This document shows positions 1-13,200 of a stretch of DNA of 64,000 nucleotides, one piece after another; the first letter of the stretch is position 1; each line of letters begins with the position of its first letter. Location of the stretch: assembly GCF_001522545.3 (NCBI RefSeq), contig NC_031770.1, positions 15,850,751 to 15,914,750 of the forward strand, given 5' to 3'. The stretch is from Parus major (taxonomy: Eukaryota; Chordata; Aves; Passeriformes; Paridae). The notes under the pieces are model-generated. The model saw nothing but the letters and a program-made list of their open reading frames with translations, was not told the origin of the DNA and made no database searches. A program made the position numbers and the translations under genes.

Positions 1-3000
1 TCCAGGGGTGCTGCTGTGCTTCCTGGTGCTGCATGCAGCATAATTCCTGTGCCTCTAAAAGATGGAACTGTCTTCTTAAAGTATGCTGACCCTTCACCAT
101 TCCCTGCCACCTAGATGGCAAATGTGATGGGGCAGCTACTTGTCCTGATTGTTTTTTTGATGGGGAAGCTTTTCTGCTGGAAAATAGGCTAAAAGCATGG
201 ACTGTTTCTGGCCAGCCAACCACATTACCCCGTCAGTAAGAGCAGGGCTGGATTACATTCAAGACCATGCATGGAGTCCAGGGTTCTCTTTCCCAAACCT
301 GATAACATGGACTAAGAACTTGAACTATTTCAGGCTACCACATGACCCTGACATGTTAACAACTTGGGCTGTTACTGAGCTGGGTTAGATTCAAACCCAC
401 TAGCGAAGGTAAAAGGTTTTGTGTTCCATTACTGGCGCCAAACGTTCTGTTTTCTTACTTGGCTTCTTTCATGATGGTGTTTTTCAAAGCATTTAGAAAG
501 TACCCGTTAGCACTTCACTCTGTATAAGTAATGTAATAACGGGAGAGTGATGTGGGAGGAGGGACATGGTGGGCAGGAATCATTATCCAAATTAGGTGTT
601 AAGCTTTGGCTTCTGCCCCTACCTTTGGTGAGGGTTACAAGGATTAGTGAAGAGAGGGAAAGGAACTTCTGTTTCTAGAGCGTGACTATGAAAATAGACA
701 CACTGGTAACTATGAACAAAATGGAAAAAGTAAATACAGTCCATGAAGTAACACCATCGGGAAAACAAATGTTCTCAAAGAAAAAATTTCAGAAAGTGCA
801 TAATTCTCTGCAGCATGAAGCATTGAGAGCCAAGGTCTGTTTTTTTGGAAAAGTTCCTTTGCATCTGGATCCCCATCAGACTTGGAAGAAGAAGTCTACA
901 AGGGCTGTGGTTTGGAGTGCGCCGGCACTCATTGCACATTGTTCCATTTTCTTTGTAATAACAGCAGAAGTTTCATGTCTGACATAGATAAGCCCCTGTC
1001 TTCCTCTGTCTCACCTGAGATGTATTTTGCCACAGTCCAGACACTGAGGAATGGATACAAAACAAAAGCAGGAGCTGGATATTGACTCCCACGAGACTCA
1101 AATCACATATGCTATTTTTTGCTGTAGCACCAGGCATTGCTCACCTCAAGGCCTGCTTTAGCACTTCATGTGTGAGAAAGAGCCTGACACAGAAAGCAGC
1201 AGAAATTGGTAAAAAAGATCAATGTAGACTAGCTCAATTCAATCCCTGAGAAGAAAATATTGTGGTGTATTGTGATGACCTCACATTCCAAATAATGACA
1301 CATCAGCTGTTAGCTATGTCAGGCCATTGCACTGTGTAGCATCCACCTAAGAATGGCAATGGCAGTGTGTAGGACTAATGTAAAACATTAAAGAGTATCT
1401 CCTGTTCTATGATCCATCTCAACTCACGTGCTGGTAATGTTGCCTTACAGCTTGGAATGCCTGCAGAATTCCACAGTCAAAAAGTCATTGACAAACTGCA
1501 TCTATCTTACATGAATAAAGAATTTAACTAAATTATTCTTGTCACTTTTCCTCCTCTGAGGAGAAGTCTGCATGAACTGAAGTCATGAGGCTCTTTTTGG
1601 CACTGTCAGGAATTCTGAATAATAATCCCTGAATATAGTGAAAAGGTATTACAAAAAAAATAACTTTTTTTTCAGTTATAAATTCCTCAGAACACCATTG
1701 CCAACAGACTGCAAAACAATTTTTTTGTTTAATAAGTGATACATAATTTAAAAGTCATACTCTTCGGCATGACAGGGGAAAAAAACCCGCAGTTTATTTT
1801 CTTTCAGATTCTAAATATTTTTTTAGTCTGGTGGTAAACCACTTTTAGGCATTTGTTGATATGTCCAGTGCATTTGTCAATGTGCAAAATCCTTGTTATT
1901 TGGGTCAGACAAGTGTCCTCAAAAACAAGGCAACCCAGCAGGCCTTCCAAGCCAGGCTGTGCCAGACTCTGCTTGCCCTGGTTTGGTGGAGTGACTGCTA
2001 ACCTCCAGCAAGCCCTGATCTGCACCAGAGCTGTGGCCTCTGCAGGGAGCTGGGCTGCCTGGCTCAGCCTCCTCATTCTCTTCCTGACTGCTCAAGGTCA
2101 GACCCAGGAACCCAGTGCCCTCTTGGTGGGGCATGCCAAGAGGCAGCACTCTTCATGAGCTTCCTATCACTGCCTCTTGGCCCTGGCCCCAGAACTGGCT
2201 GATACTCATTTGGCAATACCCCCTTATTTCATGCCTCCCTGCTAGAAGTCACAGCAGACAGACAGAAAAACAAATGGGCCATAACAGCAAAACCTCTCTC
2301 TTCCCAAAATGTTACGTTGGTGCATAAGAGCCTCTGGAGCATTTGTATGAGCCTACTGCATTTTGATGAATTGAGGAATTTGATGAACTGCTCTTATTTA
2401 TTGTACATGAGAGATTTAACTCCCCCTCTCCCCTCCAGGTACAGACCATCATAAAGAAAAGGCAGAATTTAGATCCTTAGTCCTTTCCCACCGTGTCCTA
2501 CCCTCCTTCCCTGCACCATTCGCCCTGGTTGTTTCTTTGTGTCACTGGTAGTCTGAAATTAGAAGCTGTTGTCTCATTTGGCTGGTAATTGTACCTCCTT
2601 TAGAGAGGAATCTCATTTTACAAAAGTTCAAGAACTGAAGAGTTTATCCTGGTTAGCAAGTTTGTTATCTTCAATGCTCTGACTAAAGACAGCTGAAAAT
2701 GAAGGTTGTATATACCTATGAGGGAAATTCTCATATATATGATGTAAACTCTCCATAGGCTTGAAAGAGGCTTGAAAGTTGGATTTACAAAGCATTTCCT
2801 GGGCACTACATAAATACATCTTTTCTTTAAAATGTAACAGGTGGGATCCAAAGATCAGATATGTTTACTGATACAGACAGAATAATGAGAGCTTTTAAGA
2901 TCTCAGACATGGAGATAGAATTCTCCACAACTGGTGTTTGAATCAAATGTTTCATGTTCCAATGTAACCTTACATTCCACATTGTCCTCATTCATTTGGG

Positions 3001-4307
3001 TAGAAGTATTTCTTTGAGTAACAAACCTGTAAATCCACTTAATAACTGTGAGATTCATATTGCCTTATCTTTTTCTTGCTTTATCATGTATGTCACTGTA
3101 CTAGCTCACTTGGATGAGCAACCAGCTCATTTTAGGTGTGTGCATGGTAAGATCCTAAATGTACTTCTGAAGCTGTGCTTAAGCAACAGCACTATTGAGA
3201 TATGAGGGGCAACCTGGGGAACAGCACCTGTCAAAAACATCCAAACCAAACAAACTCAGCCCATTTTTCTTCATGACAAAGACACAGATGTTGAAATACA
3301 TTCATATTTACATCAAATACTTTTCACATACTTGAATGCCTCAGCTTGCAGCACATATAAGCAGTGTTCAGCACACATGATTTCTCTCACTGCCACTCTG
3401 GTACTGGCAGCCAGGCAAACCCTGACATACAAACACCGCTCCTTGTCCTCTCCAGCAGCTGCTGCATTTGCTCTATGGTGTTTCTCATCCCAATGGCAAT
3501 GCCTCTGATCTCTCTTTCCAGATGCAAGGCACGGCCTTAACACCCCACAGAAGTGCACACTATGGGGAAAGCAAAGGAGTGTGAGAGTTAACAGGTGAGG
3601 ATTCTGGGAGAACAAGAGCATGGAGCACTCTCAGTGTTCTGCCCACTGTGACTCTTAGCACACTCCCACCAAACCCACCTGGGGCCAACCCTGTGCTGCC
3701 CACTGAGCACAGGAAGGACAATGTTCTGTGCTACAGTGCCAGCATGCCCAAGAGGAAGCACTGTGGGATGGGCATTTCAATCCCTGCTGTATTCCTGAAT
3801 GGGATGCACTGAGGCTGAGGAAATGGATGGGGTGAAATCTTGTCCTAATTATGTTAATAGGAGTATTGTTATTGTCTTCAGTGGAGCTAGGCTTTCTCTG
3901 CGTGGAACTTGACAGAAAATCCCAATACCCACTTGTGTTTCCCCTATTTCAGGATGAAAATTAGGTACAGCACATATTTCACTCACTGGTGTACCGCTAT
4001 CACCATGGAAACCCTGTTCAATAGAGTGTGAAAACTTTTACAGGACTGGCTGGGTTCATAAAGTGTTGAGCACCATTTTCCCCCCATTAATTTTATTACA
4101 GGTACTATCATTCAAAAATTAGGCAATCTAAGTGTGTACAAATAGCTGTAATTATACACTCAGCTGCCATGTATGTCTCTAAAACAAATCCTGTACTGTA
4201 TTTTTCAATTTAATTTCACTCTTCAAGCATACCATGATGACATAACAAGAACTTCTGTATTTTTCCAAGCATATATTAATTGTATTTTCCACTGTAACAT
4301 TCTAGGA
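1..4307. other. Intergenic, upstream of CDC42BPA; no gene seen
   Basis: AT-rich unique sequence with short chance ORFs of at most about 100 codons and no recognisable domain. It holds a 12-bp-arm inverted repeat at 2135-2181. No CpG island, RNA gene or clear transposon was identified. Confidence 0.6.
2135..2181. repeat. Perfect 12-bp inverted repeat with 23-nt loop
   Basis: GCCAAGAGGCAG (2135-2146) and CTGCCTCTTGGC (2170-2181) are exact reverse complements. A third related half-site, CCTCTTGG, lies just to the left at about 2119-2126 in the orientation of the right arm. Confidence 0.8.
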
Positions 4308-4465
4308 GTAGATACTGCTCCATTTTGCAAATGGGGAAACCAGAGTACACAGGAGTCACAGATCTTGTCAAAACCATGCAGCCAAGCCCTGGCAGATTCA
4401 GGAATGGAATCCGTGAGTCCTGACTCTTTAGTTCCCCCGCTCTGATCACCAGACAACACTCCCTT
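4308..4465 (-). repeat. MIR/CORE-SINE-like fossil, minus orientation
   Basis: Read on the + strand, it follows the reverse complement of the MIR-type consensus in order: CATTTT-CAAATGGGGAAAC, then a worn AGTCACAGATCTTGTC block, then CAGGAATGGAATCC, then GTCCTGACTC and a GCTCTGATCACCAGAC end. It is worn, with many substitutions and small indels, as expected of an ancient amniote element. Confidence 0.72.
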
Positions 4466-4559
4466 CCTCTGAAATAGGCTATTTTGATTGAAAACAGATG
4501 GTGTACATTTTTGGCACAGTGTTTTTTAAGTATATTAAAATGCTCTGAATGAGTATGTG

Positions 4560-4680
4560 CTTATATCATACCTACATCTGTATACATGTATATACATGCA
4601 TACTGCATCTATGCATACAGAAATAGGTATGAGTTAAGGACATATTAATTTACATATATCGTATGCAAATGTAATGGATA
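4560..4680. repeat. TA/TATG-rich low-complexity segment
   Basis: Alternating purine-pyrimidine stretches such as TATACATGTATATACATG, without a fixed repeat unit. Confidence 0.6.
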
Positions 4681-6944
4681 TACTGAAAGATACTTAAGTG
4701 CAGCTGGACAGCTGACATACCTAAACACATAAGCTGTAGTCTTCAGTGGTATTGTAATTACACACTACATAGTCTCTCTCTCTAAGCAACAGACTTTATG
4801 CTCTTGATGGAGTGTCCACTTTGATGCAATTCATGCATTAAAGTTATTTATCATTTGATGAAAAATTTTAGCGTTGTTTCTGTAAGGGATGAATTCTATC
4901 CATTTTCATTAGCTACAGGACAAACCTCCATCCTAGCTGAACAATGCCTTTAGTGGGCACTGCCTGCATTTGTTGTGTTGTGAATTTTTCCTGCAACTTA
5001 GCTATGTCTTAAATATCATACTTATCTTTTGGATTTGCTCTTTCTGCCATAGTGTTTGCCCTTGAATTAAGTCCTCTCTAAACAGTTTGTGTTCAGCTAA
5101 GGACTGACAAACCCTGGATTTGCTGTCTGTCAGGATTAAGATTTTCCCACACATCCTACCCTGGAGGAGATAACAAGGAACAGTTTTTATTCAACCAATT
5201 CCTCACCTGCAGCCTTGGGTCAGGTAAAGATGGGCTGCTGTATCAGTTGGCAAACAGCTCAGGAGACCTTTTCCATGGATGGAAATCACCAGAATGGGCT
5301 TGTATTGCTTGTTCTCCTGTGGATTCCCAGTAAAGATGAGAAGATGGGCTTCAAAAGCCACTCACATGGGATACATCCTACTTGCAACCCCCTTTCCAAA
5401 GTCCCTCCTCATTGACTGTATTTCTATTTCTTATATTGGTTGACTGGATTTCCCCCCTCACTTTCCACAAAAGAGGTAAAAAATTTAGCCTTCAAATCCA
5501 CAGTCATGCAGGGGGAGTTGAAAACAGCTCATTCCCCATGGGTACCCTTTGTCTGCATGTTGGCCCCAGTCACCTCACACCTTATATGCACAGAAAGTGA
5601 GTCAAAACCAGGGGTGAGATTAGAATTTGGGAATTGTGTCATTGCAGAAAGGGGACCTGAGCAAAAATAGTTATTTTGGTCTGTGCTAATTCCTTCTGGA
5701 CTGACCTGTGAGTGTATAACAGAAAAAGGAAATATTGCTGATACTCACTGCTCTTCTGTCTTTTTTGGTTCTAAATCTGCAGAACTCAGGAATCAGGAAA
5801 TGCCTGCAAAAAGGTTTTGAGGAGGTCACAGAAGCAAAAGTATGCTGCAGTGCTGCTTTATCTACAGATAAACAAAATATGGCCAGTTACTATAATGAAA
5901 AAAGAGCTTAATCTCTTTCAGAACTGTAGGTCAAAATCCACAAAAAGTAGAACTGGTGTTTTCTGGTTTCATACTCGATGCTGTAATGCAGTACTAAAAT
6001 CTTCACAATTGTATTTATAATATCAGGTAGCATCAGGTAGCAGTTGTCAGTGGAGAGTACCCTACCTCAGTTCTTGACTTACACAGGATGGATTAGCATG
6101 TTTGTATTTTCCTGCCTGTTTGTTATGCTACAAAACTAATATTCTGGTACAATCCATTCTTACTAAAGATTTCTTTAATGCTGGTTTCCTTTGTATCAAA
6201 AGGTACAGTTAACATATGTACTCAGGATAGTTCTCTTGCAATTCAATACACTAAGCTATTTTGCTCTAACTTTGCAAAACTAAATAAAATTTCCAAGTAG
6301 AAAAAAGTGTTAAAAGGGAAGTCTGTTCTTGCAAACTATTATGTGGTAACCAGGCCTCTCCCATATCAATAAAAAGCTCTCCACAATGACACTCTTGCCC
6401 TTTCTCTAGCCATTTTCTGCCAGGTAGGAATCAGAGAAATGCAAAACAGCCTTAAAAGCTCCATATCTGATCAGAAGAAACTCTCCCAGTGCAGGTCAGG
6501 CACCGACTGACAAAGATGTTGTTCCATTTCCCTTTTAATAAGCCATTCCAAAGAGGGCTGAGTTAATTTTTCAGGCTGCTGTATGGCATGAATGCCAGTG
6601 CTGCCAGGATGATGAGGCTGTTTGAAGGCAACACAGCTTGAGCTGCTCTGAAATGCTGGTTGCATGCAGTGCTGGATCTTCTTCCACTAGTTCTGGTGGG
6701 ATTCAGACTACTCTCTTGCCATTTAAAGTGGAAGTGGGTTCTCTGTTAATAAGCTGCCTGATTTATTTTTTTTTTTCACAAATATTGAATAGAGTCCAGA
6801 AACTAAAGAAAAGTCATAAGGAGAATTTAACATCCAATGTATATCCAATATGCAGAAGCCTGTTTTCTTTACAGCACTTTCCCCCTTCCACGTTCTGAAG
6901 TTTTTTGATGTTCCCTTATTATCTCCTTATCTTTACCAATCAGA
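4681..6944. other. Intergenic; no gene seen
   Basis: AT-rich unique sequence. A small tandem (ATCAGGTAGC twice, near 6022-6041) and a T-run near 6765-6777 are the only features noted. Confidence 0.55.
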
Positions 6945-7072
6945 ATAGATATCCTATGATAAACATGGGTAGGAAACTAAGCCCCAGAAAACTCCATGAT
7001 TATCCTAAGACTACTGGGTGAACTGGCTGGAGATGGGAAGACTGCCCAGTTCTCTCAGTAATCCACCCTTGG
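6945..7072 (-). repeat. Probable MIR-like fossil, minus orientation
   Basis: The + strand shows GGGTAGGAAACTAAGCCCCAG, then a diverged middle, then CTGCCCAGTTCTCTCAGTAA, in the order expected for the reverse complement of a MIR-type SINE. More diverged than the copy at 4308. Confidence 0.5.
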
Positions 7073-7073
7073 C

Positions 7074-7116
7074 CCCAGTTCAGCAGAGCACTTAGGTACT
7101 TGTTTAACTTAAGCAA
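7074..7116. repeat. Short fragment resembling an old amniote interspersed repeat
   Basis: CAGCAGAGCACTTAGG followed by TTGTTTAACTTAAGCA resembles a motif (CAGCAAAGCACTTAAG, then CTTAACTTTAAGCA) that recurs in sauropsid genomes, probably from old CR1-like elements. Identified from memory of the motif only. Confidence 0.3.
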
Positions 7117-7144
7117 GATACAGTGCTTCAACTGTGAATCATAG

Positions 7145-7330
7145 ACCTTTTTATTATTATCACTTTTACTGCAGGGTGAGGGAATTAAGCCTTAGGAAAG
7201 GCCTTGAAGCAAACTGGAGCAATAAATTGAATATCCTGCAGCTCAGCACCCTGGGTCTGTCAGTGTCCATGACCAGAGGGAGGATGAGGTTCAGAGACCT
7301 GAGCCCAGCTAATTTTCTCCTCCTGCAGGA
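7145..7330 (-). repeat. Possible second MIR-like fossil, minus orientation
   Basis: TTATTATTATCACTTTTACTG, then GGGAATTAAGCCTTAGGAAAGG, then CCTGGGTCTGTCAGTGTCC fall in the order of a MIR reverse complement, but the middle is weak. Confidence 0.35.
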
Positions 7331-8948
7331 GACAGCAGTGAGATTAGTGACTGTAGGATTGCTGTGTAGAGCTGTGCTAGCCATAGCTGGAAGCTCATTA
7401 CACATCCACTCACCACTTCCCTCATTCTTCAGTCAAAGAAGAAAATCTTCACTCTGCTGAAAAAGCCAAAAGAACGGCTGCTAACTGCTGATATCTTTTT
7501 TTAAGAACACACAATTATGGCTATCGCTCTTCATTGTAAAAATACAAATCTTTATAGCATCTTCAAAAATCTTGTTTCATTACAAATTTCCATTGGAAAA
7601 TTGGAAACCAAATTTTCATGGCCTCCAAAATGAAATCCTGTGTTTCAGGAGGAAGCCAAGAAAGTGATGGCAACAAATTCTGGACTCCAGGTGATGAATG
7701 TAGCTGGACCTTGCTTCCTCCTGATGCACCACACATGGAAATTGTTGGTGTTCTGAGCAAACTGGGGAAGAAATGGCTTTGAGATATACCTGTATTATGA
7801 TTCATGTTTCTATGACATTACTTGACTGAAGTTTTAGAAACATTCCATTTCATGTAATGACTTTAATTCACCTACAGTGTGTTTTGGCATAGTTTGGGAT
7901 GTTAAGGGGAAGCAGCAACATCTCTGTGGTTAAGGCTGAAGCTAGCTTCTGTTATAGCACCCTGTTTCCATCCCTTCATCATAACTTTGGCTTGGAAAGC
8001 TGCTTGAGTCTGAGGCTTGCCAGGTCTATTTTAGTCACTTTTGCAAAAACTGAGGAAAACCAGCCAAATTACTTTCAAGTTATGAGTTGCTAAAACTTAC
8101 TCTGATTGGAAATATTTACTTTTAATAAGTACTTTCAGTCCTTGTCTTCACTTTGATTGATTGATTGAGTTGAATTAATCCATAGCAATATTCCTGCCTT
8201 AAGAAAAATTCATAGTCACATAAACTTGTCCCCTGAATGACTGTGGCTGTAGAGCAAGGTCCTTTTCCTGATCTGTGTATGCCCTACCAGGAGAGGTTAT
8301 TGTCCATGACACAACCTCTGGTGCTTGTCTTTGCCCATATGCTGGAGGCTGCCTCTCCTTCTGATGTCTAGGGAAGCCTAAGCAAGGCTCAGCTTACTTC
8401 AGCTGAGGTGAGCTGGGTTACTTGAAACAGTGACAAAGTGATGCATGGCTAACCTCGCCCTCCTACACTGATGCAGGTAGGGAGCACTCCTGCCAGCAGA
8501 TCTGCTCTCACCTCTCTCAGGGAGGTTCCATTCACTGAGGGAGCACTATCAACAAAACAAAGCTGTACCACTGGCCAGCACCTCCTCCCACGAGGACAAT
8601 TGTTCCCAGTGCTATCCACACATGAGGATCTGAGCCAGTGTTATGTTCACACTTTTTGATTAAACTAGTACAAATATTTGCCTTTACCTCAAAAACCACT
8701 TGTAATCACACTTCTTTCCATATAATTAAATATCTTAATTTGTGCAGTGACAGTTTACAAAGAAAAACGATTGACATCGTGCAAAGATATAAACCACTCT
8801 TATTTTTCATAAAACTAAGTCAAAGCAGTTTTGTTTGTTTCAGAAGGAATTATGAGTTCACTTATGCTCTTGCTGAGATCAAGGAGGCTTTTTTTGGCAT
8901 TGGCTTGAATGGTATCATTACTGAACACTACGTAACATTTTAAACTGC
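7331..8948. other. Intergenic; no gene seen
   Basis: Unique AT-rich sequence with chance ORFs only. A short TTGA tandem lies at about 8154-8168. Confidence 0.55.
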
Positions 8949-9170
8949 TTAGATTAGATGTTAAGAAGAAATTCTTCACTATGAAAGTGGTGAGACACTG
9001 GCACAGGTTTCACAGAGCTGTGGATGCCTCATCCCTGGAAGTGTTCAAGATCAGATGGATGGGGCTTTGAACAATGTGGTGGAAGGTGTCCCTGCCCATG
9101 GCAGAGGGGTTGGAACTGGATGATCTTTCAGGCCCCTTCCACCCCAACCGTTCTATGGTTCCATGATTTC
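8949..9170 (+). mobile_element. CR1 LINE, 5'-truncated 3' tail, plus orientation
   Basis: Classic avian CR1 3' end: GAAGAAATTCTTCACTATGA, a GGTGAGACACTGGCACAGGTT block, CTGGAAGTGTTCAAG, GTGTCCCTGCCCATGGCAGA, then GATCTTTCAGGCCCCTTCCA and a TTCTATGGTTCCATGATT end corresponding to the family's 8-bp terminal repeats. Only about 220 bases remain, with no ORF1 or reverse transcriptase sequence, so it is a dead copy. Confidence 0.95.
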
Positions 9171-9985
9171 AACATTTTCTTCTCTTTGGGAGGTAACCTG
9201 AAGTATCCTGCTAAGTGGCAAGAGGCAAAAACAAATGTTTTCCACAAGTGTCTCAAATTTTAGAGAGCACTTCATTTTTTCTGTTAGTCTTCACTGCAGA
9301 AGGAATCAATCTGCAAAATGTAGTACTGGCAAACAGAAGTGCTGGTTTCTAGTCGTGGTTACCTGTGCTACTGCCATCACTTACTTAAAATGTGATGACT
9401 GATTGCAAATTCAATCCATGAAGGGAGAGGTGGGGCTTGCTACCCCTCCTACAAAATAAAACAAACTCAGCAAACAAACTCAAAATCCCAACTGTTGATA
9501 AGCCACAATATTGTGATTCCAATCTGCAGACCATGATGAAAGTGTCTCTTTACATTAAATATCCCGCTTCTGATTAAAAAATAATTGTCTGAATTGCATC
9601 TGTTGTCATTGTCTGTGTCTATTCTCCCAATGAAATATGTATTTTAAACCTATGATGCTATTTTTGCAATTCTTAAGTTAAAAATAAGCAATATAAAATA
9701 TGTTTCAATATAGCAATATTCTTTCATTAAGATTCAAATAAAACAAAACAGCACTTTAAACAACAAATGAATTGATCAGACCTCTAATCTGAAAATTTCA
9801 CAACCTTGGGGAAATTAAGATCAGTGTGTGATCTCTTGAACTCTCTTTGTAATGAGCTAGGCAGTCTGAGCCTCTCTCTGACATAAAGTTAATCCAGCTC
9901 CATCTACTCTGGGTTCACATACCAAATTAGGCTCTTTCTGGTCCTGTTTTCATCTAAGTATTTTCATCTAAGAATTTGCTGGGTT
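9171..9985. other. Intergenic; no gene seen
   Basis: AT-rich unique sequence after the CR1 tail. No recognisable feature. Confidence 0.5.
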
Positions 9986-10212
9986 TTACAGTATTTTCCC
10001 CCCTCCCTCTTCACAAGCTTCTCTCTTTCTTGCCAAACTCCCTGCCCTTAACTTCTCCTTTCTAAATCACTCTTCCTTCCCATACGATTTCCAAATTAGT
10101 CATCGTGTTCCCTCCCTCTTTCATCTATCCCATTCTTCCTCACTTCATCCTGTTTCCTCACCCAACCAAAGATCTCTTAGTCACAAGTTTCCTCATTCCT
10201 CATCCCTTCCAT
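9986..10212 (+). repeat. Pyrimidine-rich tract (C/T on + strand)
   Basis: About 220 bases dominated by C and T, with few G, including runs such as CCCCCCTCCCTCTTC and TTCCCTCCCTCTTTC. It has no fixed unit and looks like a degenerate polypyrimidine microsatellite. Confidence 0.65.
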
Positions 10213-13200
10213 CAATGTTAGTTACGTGACAGTAGCAGCTCTTTTTTAAAAATCACTTTCACAGTGAGATCCTCACTGAATTAATCTCTAAGTACACCCT
10301 TTTAATAAAAAAAAAGTCCATAATACAGCACTGAGTGTTCACCAGCAGAAGAGGTACTCGTTCTGTACCTTTCAGTGTCCACTCAATGGACATTGAAAGC
10401 CTTTATTATGATCAATAGAAACTGTGAGCCACTGCAAATACAGAAGGTTAAGAAGGAGCTCTTGTGCTGAGTTATTGCTGTTGTAAGTTGAGCAACACTA
10501 GCTTTGTATAAGCATCAGCCAGATAATGTAAATGCATCCACTTTCCTTTTGAATCAATGGGTTATCTGTACTTTGTGTGGTAGTGCCAGAAATTTGCATC
10601 CACACAGTTTTACAAGTAAATCTGTGGTCTTCCTCAGAATTCTTCAGTTTAAGAAGCCACTTGACCTGACAAAGAGTTGTATGTCATTAAATATCCTCAT
10701 TTAAGGAAATTAATTATCTTGAGAATTCAACTTTTGAAAATGACATAACACAGGTAACAGATCTGGATACAGTGGAATAAAACATCAGCAAAGATAGAGA
10801 AATCCACAGGAAATAACCTGATTATGGAAGGACTGGAGGCTTGAAAAGTTGCAGACAATTACAGACTACAAAAACAAGAGAGAAAATAAAATAACAGTCT
10901 TAGATTTATGTTACTGAAGAAAGGAAAATAAAAAAATAATCTCAGACCAGAGCAGCCCTAAGAGCTTTGGCAGCCTTGGCCCTACTTTCACAGGAAGAAA
11001 ACAACATATTGAGAGATGAAACAGCATTGTTAGAGTGCAAACACAGGGTCCTATTCGGAGGTCAGAATGAGACGTGACTTTGGTCAGTTCCTAGGCTGCA
11101 TCATAAAAGCAGGATTCAAATTATAGCAATTTCACACAGTTATAAATGTAATTCCATTACTTTCCCTACTGTTATTTAATCACAGAGGCTACCTTGTTTC
11201 TGATCAGATCACAGCACCCCCAGACACTTTAGCAGGGTCGAGCCTGCTTCATTCTTCACAGAAAATTGTATGCTGGTGGTGACCACATTCTCATTAGTTT
11301 TAAATGAAGACTAAAATCAGGGGGATGAGGCCAGTACAGATCCAGTGTAGTGAGATCAGCATGATGCAATTTCCCTCTGAGGTAAAATTATTCCATTCAG
11401 CTATTCACATCAAGACTATAAATAAGACTCCAAAGACCAATAAAAGAAGCATGAGGAAAGAGAAAGATAATTCTATATTTACAATGCCTATATATACATA
11501 CACATTTATGATCATTGTTTTTGGATTAAGTAAATATTAAGCATCAATTTTGCCAGGTACCTTTTAGTGCTTGCAGTTGGACTTTTCTGTAGACCTCACA
11601 GGAGAAATAGGTCTTGGCAAGACAGTTAGGGAGGGAAAGAGTAGTTGATTTACAAGTCTTTAAAAGCATTAAAGAGTGTTACAAAATGCATTATTATAGG
11701 TACTGAGACTAATTAAAGTTCTGCAACAGCCATCAGTTTCAATGAAGAGATCCCTCCGTTCGCTAGGATTAAGTTTGCTCCAGCAGCAAGATTTATGTGA
11801 AACTACAGTGTAACAGATTATAGAACAAGTGTTGCTCAATTCACACATGCTGGTTTGCAGTGTCCTCCTAGAGTGCAACCACTGTGTGTTCCATCTGCAG
11901 CTACCTGCAATCTCTTCCAATAATCTAAGTCATTGCTAAGTCATAACTAAGTCTTTACTACAGTTCAGGAAACAGCTGTAGGACCCCTTTTCAAACAGTA
12001 CCATCCCATGTCTATAAACACACCCTCTAAATTGGGTGCCAGCACTGTTTTTGCAGATTACTACAAAATTTTGCTTGGGAGATGAAATGCTGTATCACTA
12101 CAAACACCATGTATCTACAAAGTGAAGTTTCAGAGAACAGAAAAGCCTGGATGCAAAATTTCATCAACACACAAATGCCATTCTTGAGTACTTATCCCTA
12201 GGCATGTAGTACATCTACCTGTCACAAGTATTATTCACCTGCTGGGAAGCATGTGGGGTCTCTCTCAATTTTAGAAATGGTTTGCACACCAAAAACAGAT
12301 ATCCACAGTACTTAACCAAAACCAACAAACCTTTGTCCCTGAAGGGAAAAGGTTTACTCTATTATACCAACAATAACTATTGAAACACTCAGCATATATA
12401 TTGCTAATATATAAACTACATTATTTCAACTGTATCCTACTCATTCCACATTATTCCCTCTGCTACTATCAGCTTGCTTAATTTATTGTATGATATAAAT
12501 TTGTTATTATCATTACTTATGTTTTAGGTACTGTAAACATTTGTAAAGCTAAGCAATAAGACGAAAATATTATTGTGATATTATTAAAACAAGAACAGGG
12601 TGAAACAAACACATGATAATTATGAAAGATACTGGGGTATATTTGCACAACTTGGGTATATTTTTAGGACAGGGTGTCTTAGTGTTTTAGTGACAGAATG
12701 TATGAGAGAGGAGGAATTTCTGCATGTTGCACCAAATTATTTTGTTGGCTTTCTAAATCTTCTGGACTAAAGTCTTTCTTATAAGGCAGAGAAAATATTT
12801 TTCCATCCCATGGGTGTAATGTGAGAATTGCTCATCTGGTACTTAGATAATTCCCAACAAATAAAAGTGCCACCAGTCATTGTTGGTGTTACCTGTTCCT
12901 CATAGCTTCTGTGGCACAACAGCTGACTACAGCCCAGTGGGTGTATCATCAGTTGCTATGCAGATGCCTTTTTTATATTTTTGGACAGGCTATTAAACAA
13001 AAAAAAAGAACAAAAAATTCCTGGGTTTTGTGTTCAGTTGCAGCTTACATGGTTTTACTTGTAGCCTCACTCAGGCTGAAAAGAACGCTGAAAAGAACTG
13101 GTTTGATGTGCAACTTTTGTCAAGTGATGCTGGCAGGAACAAGGGTTCCATTTTAAAACTAGAAATACAGGGAAAGTGACTGCCTTTGCTGGGTATCCAT

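Noticed and set aside
3745..3775. GCATGCCCAAGAGGAAGCACT resembling the segment at 2131-2150
   Set aside because: About 20 bases with small indels and no shared flanks; not enough to call a repeat.
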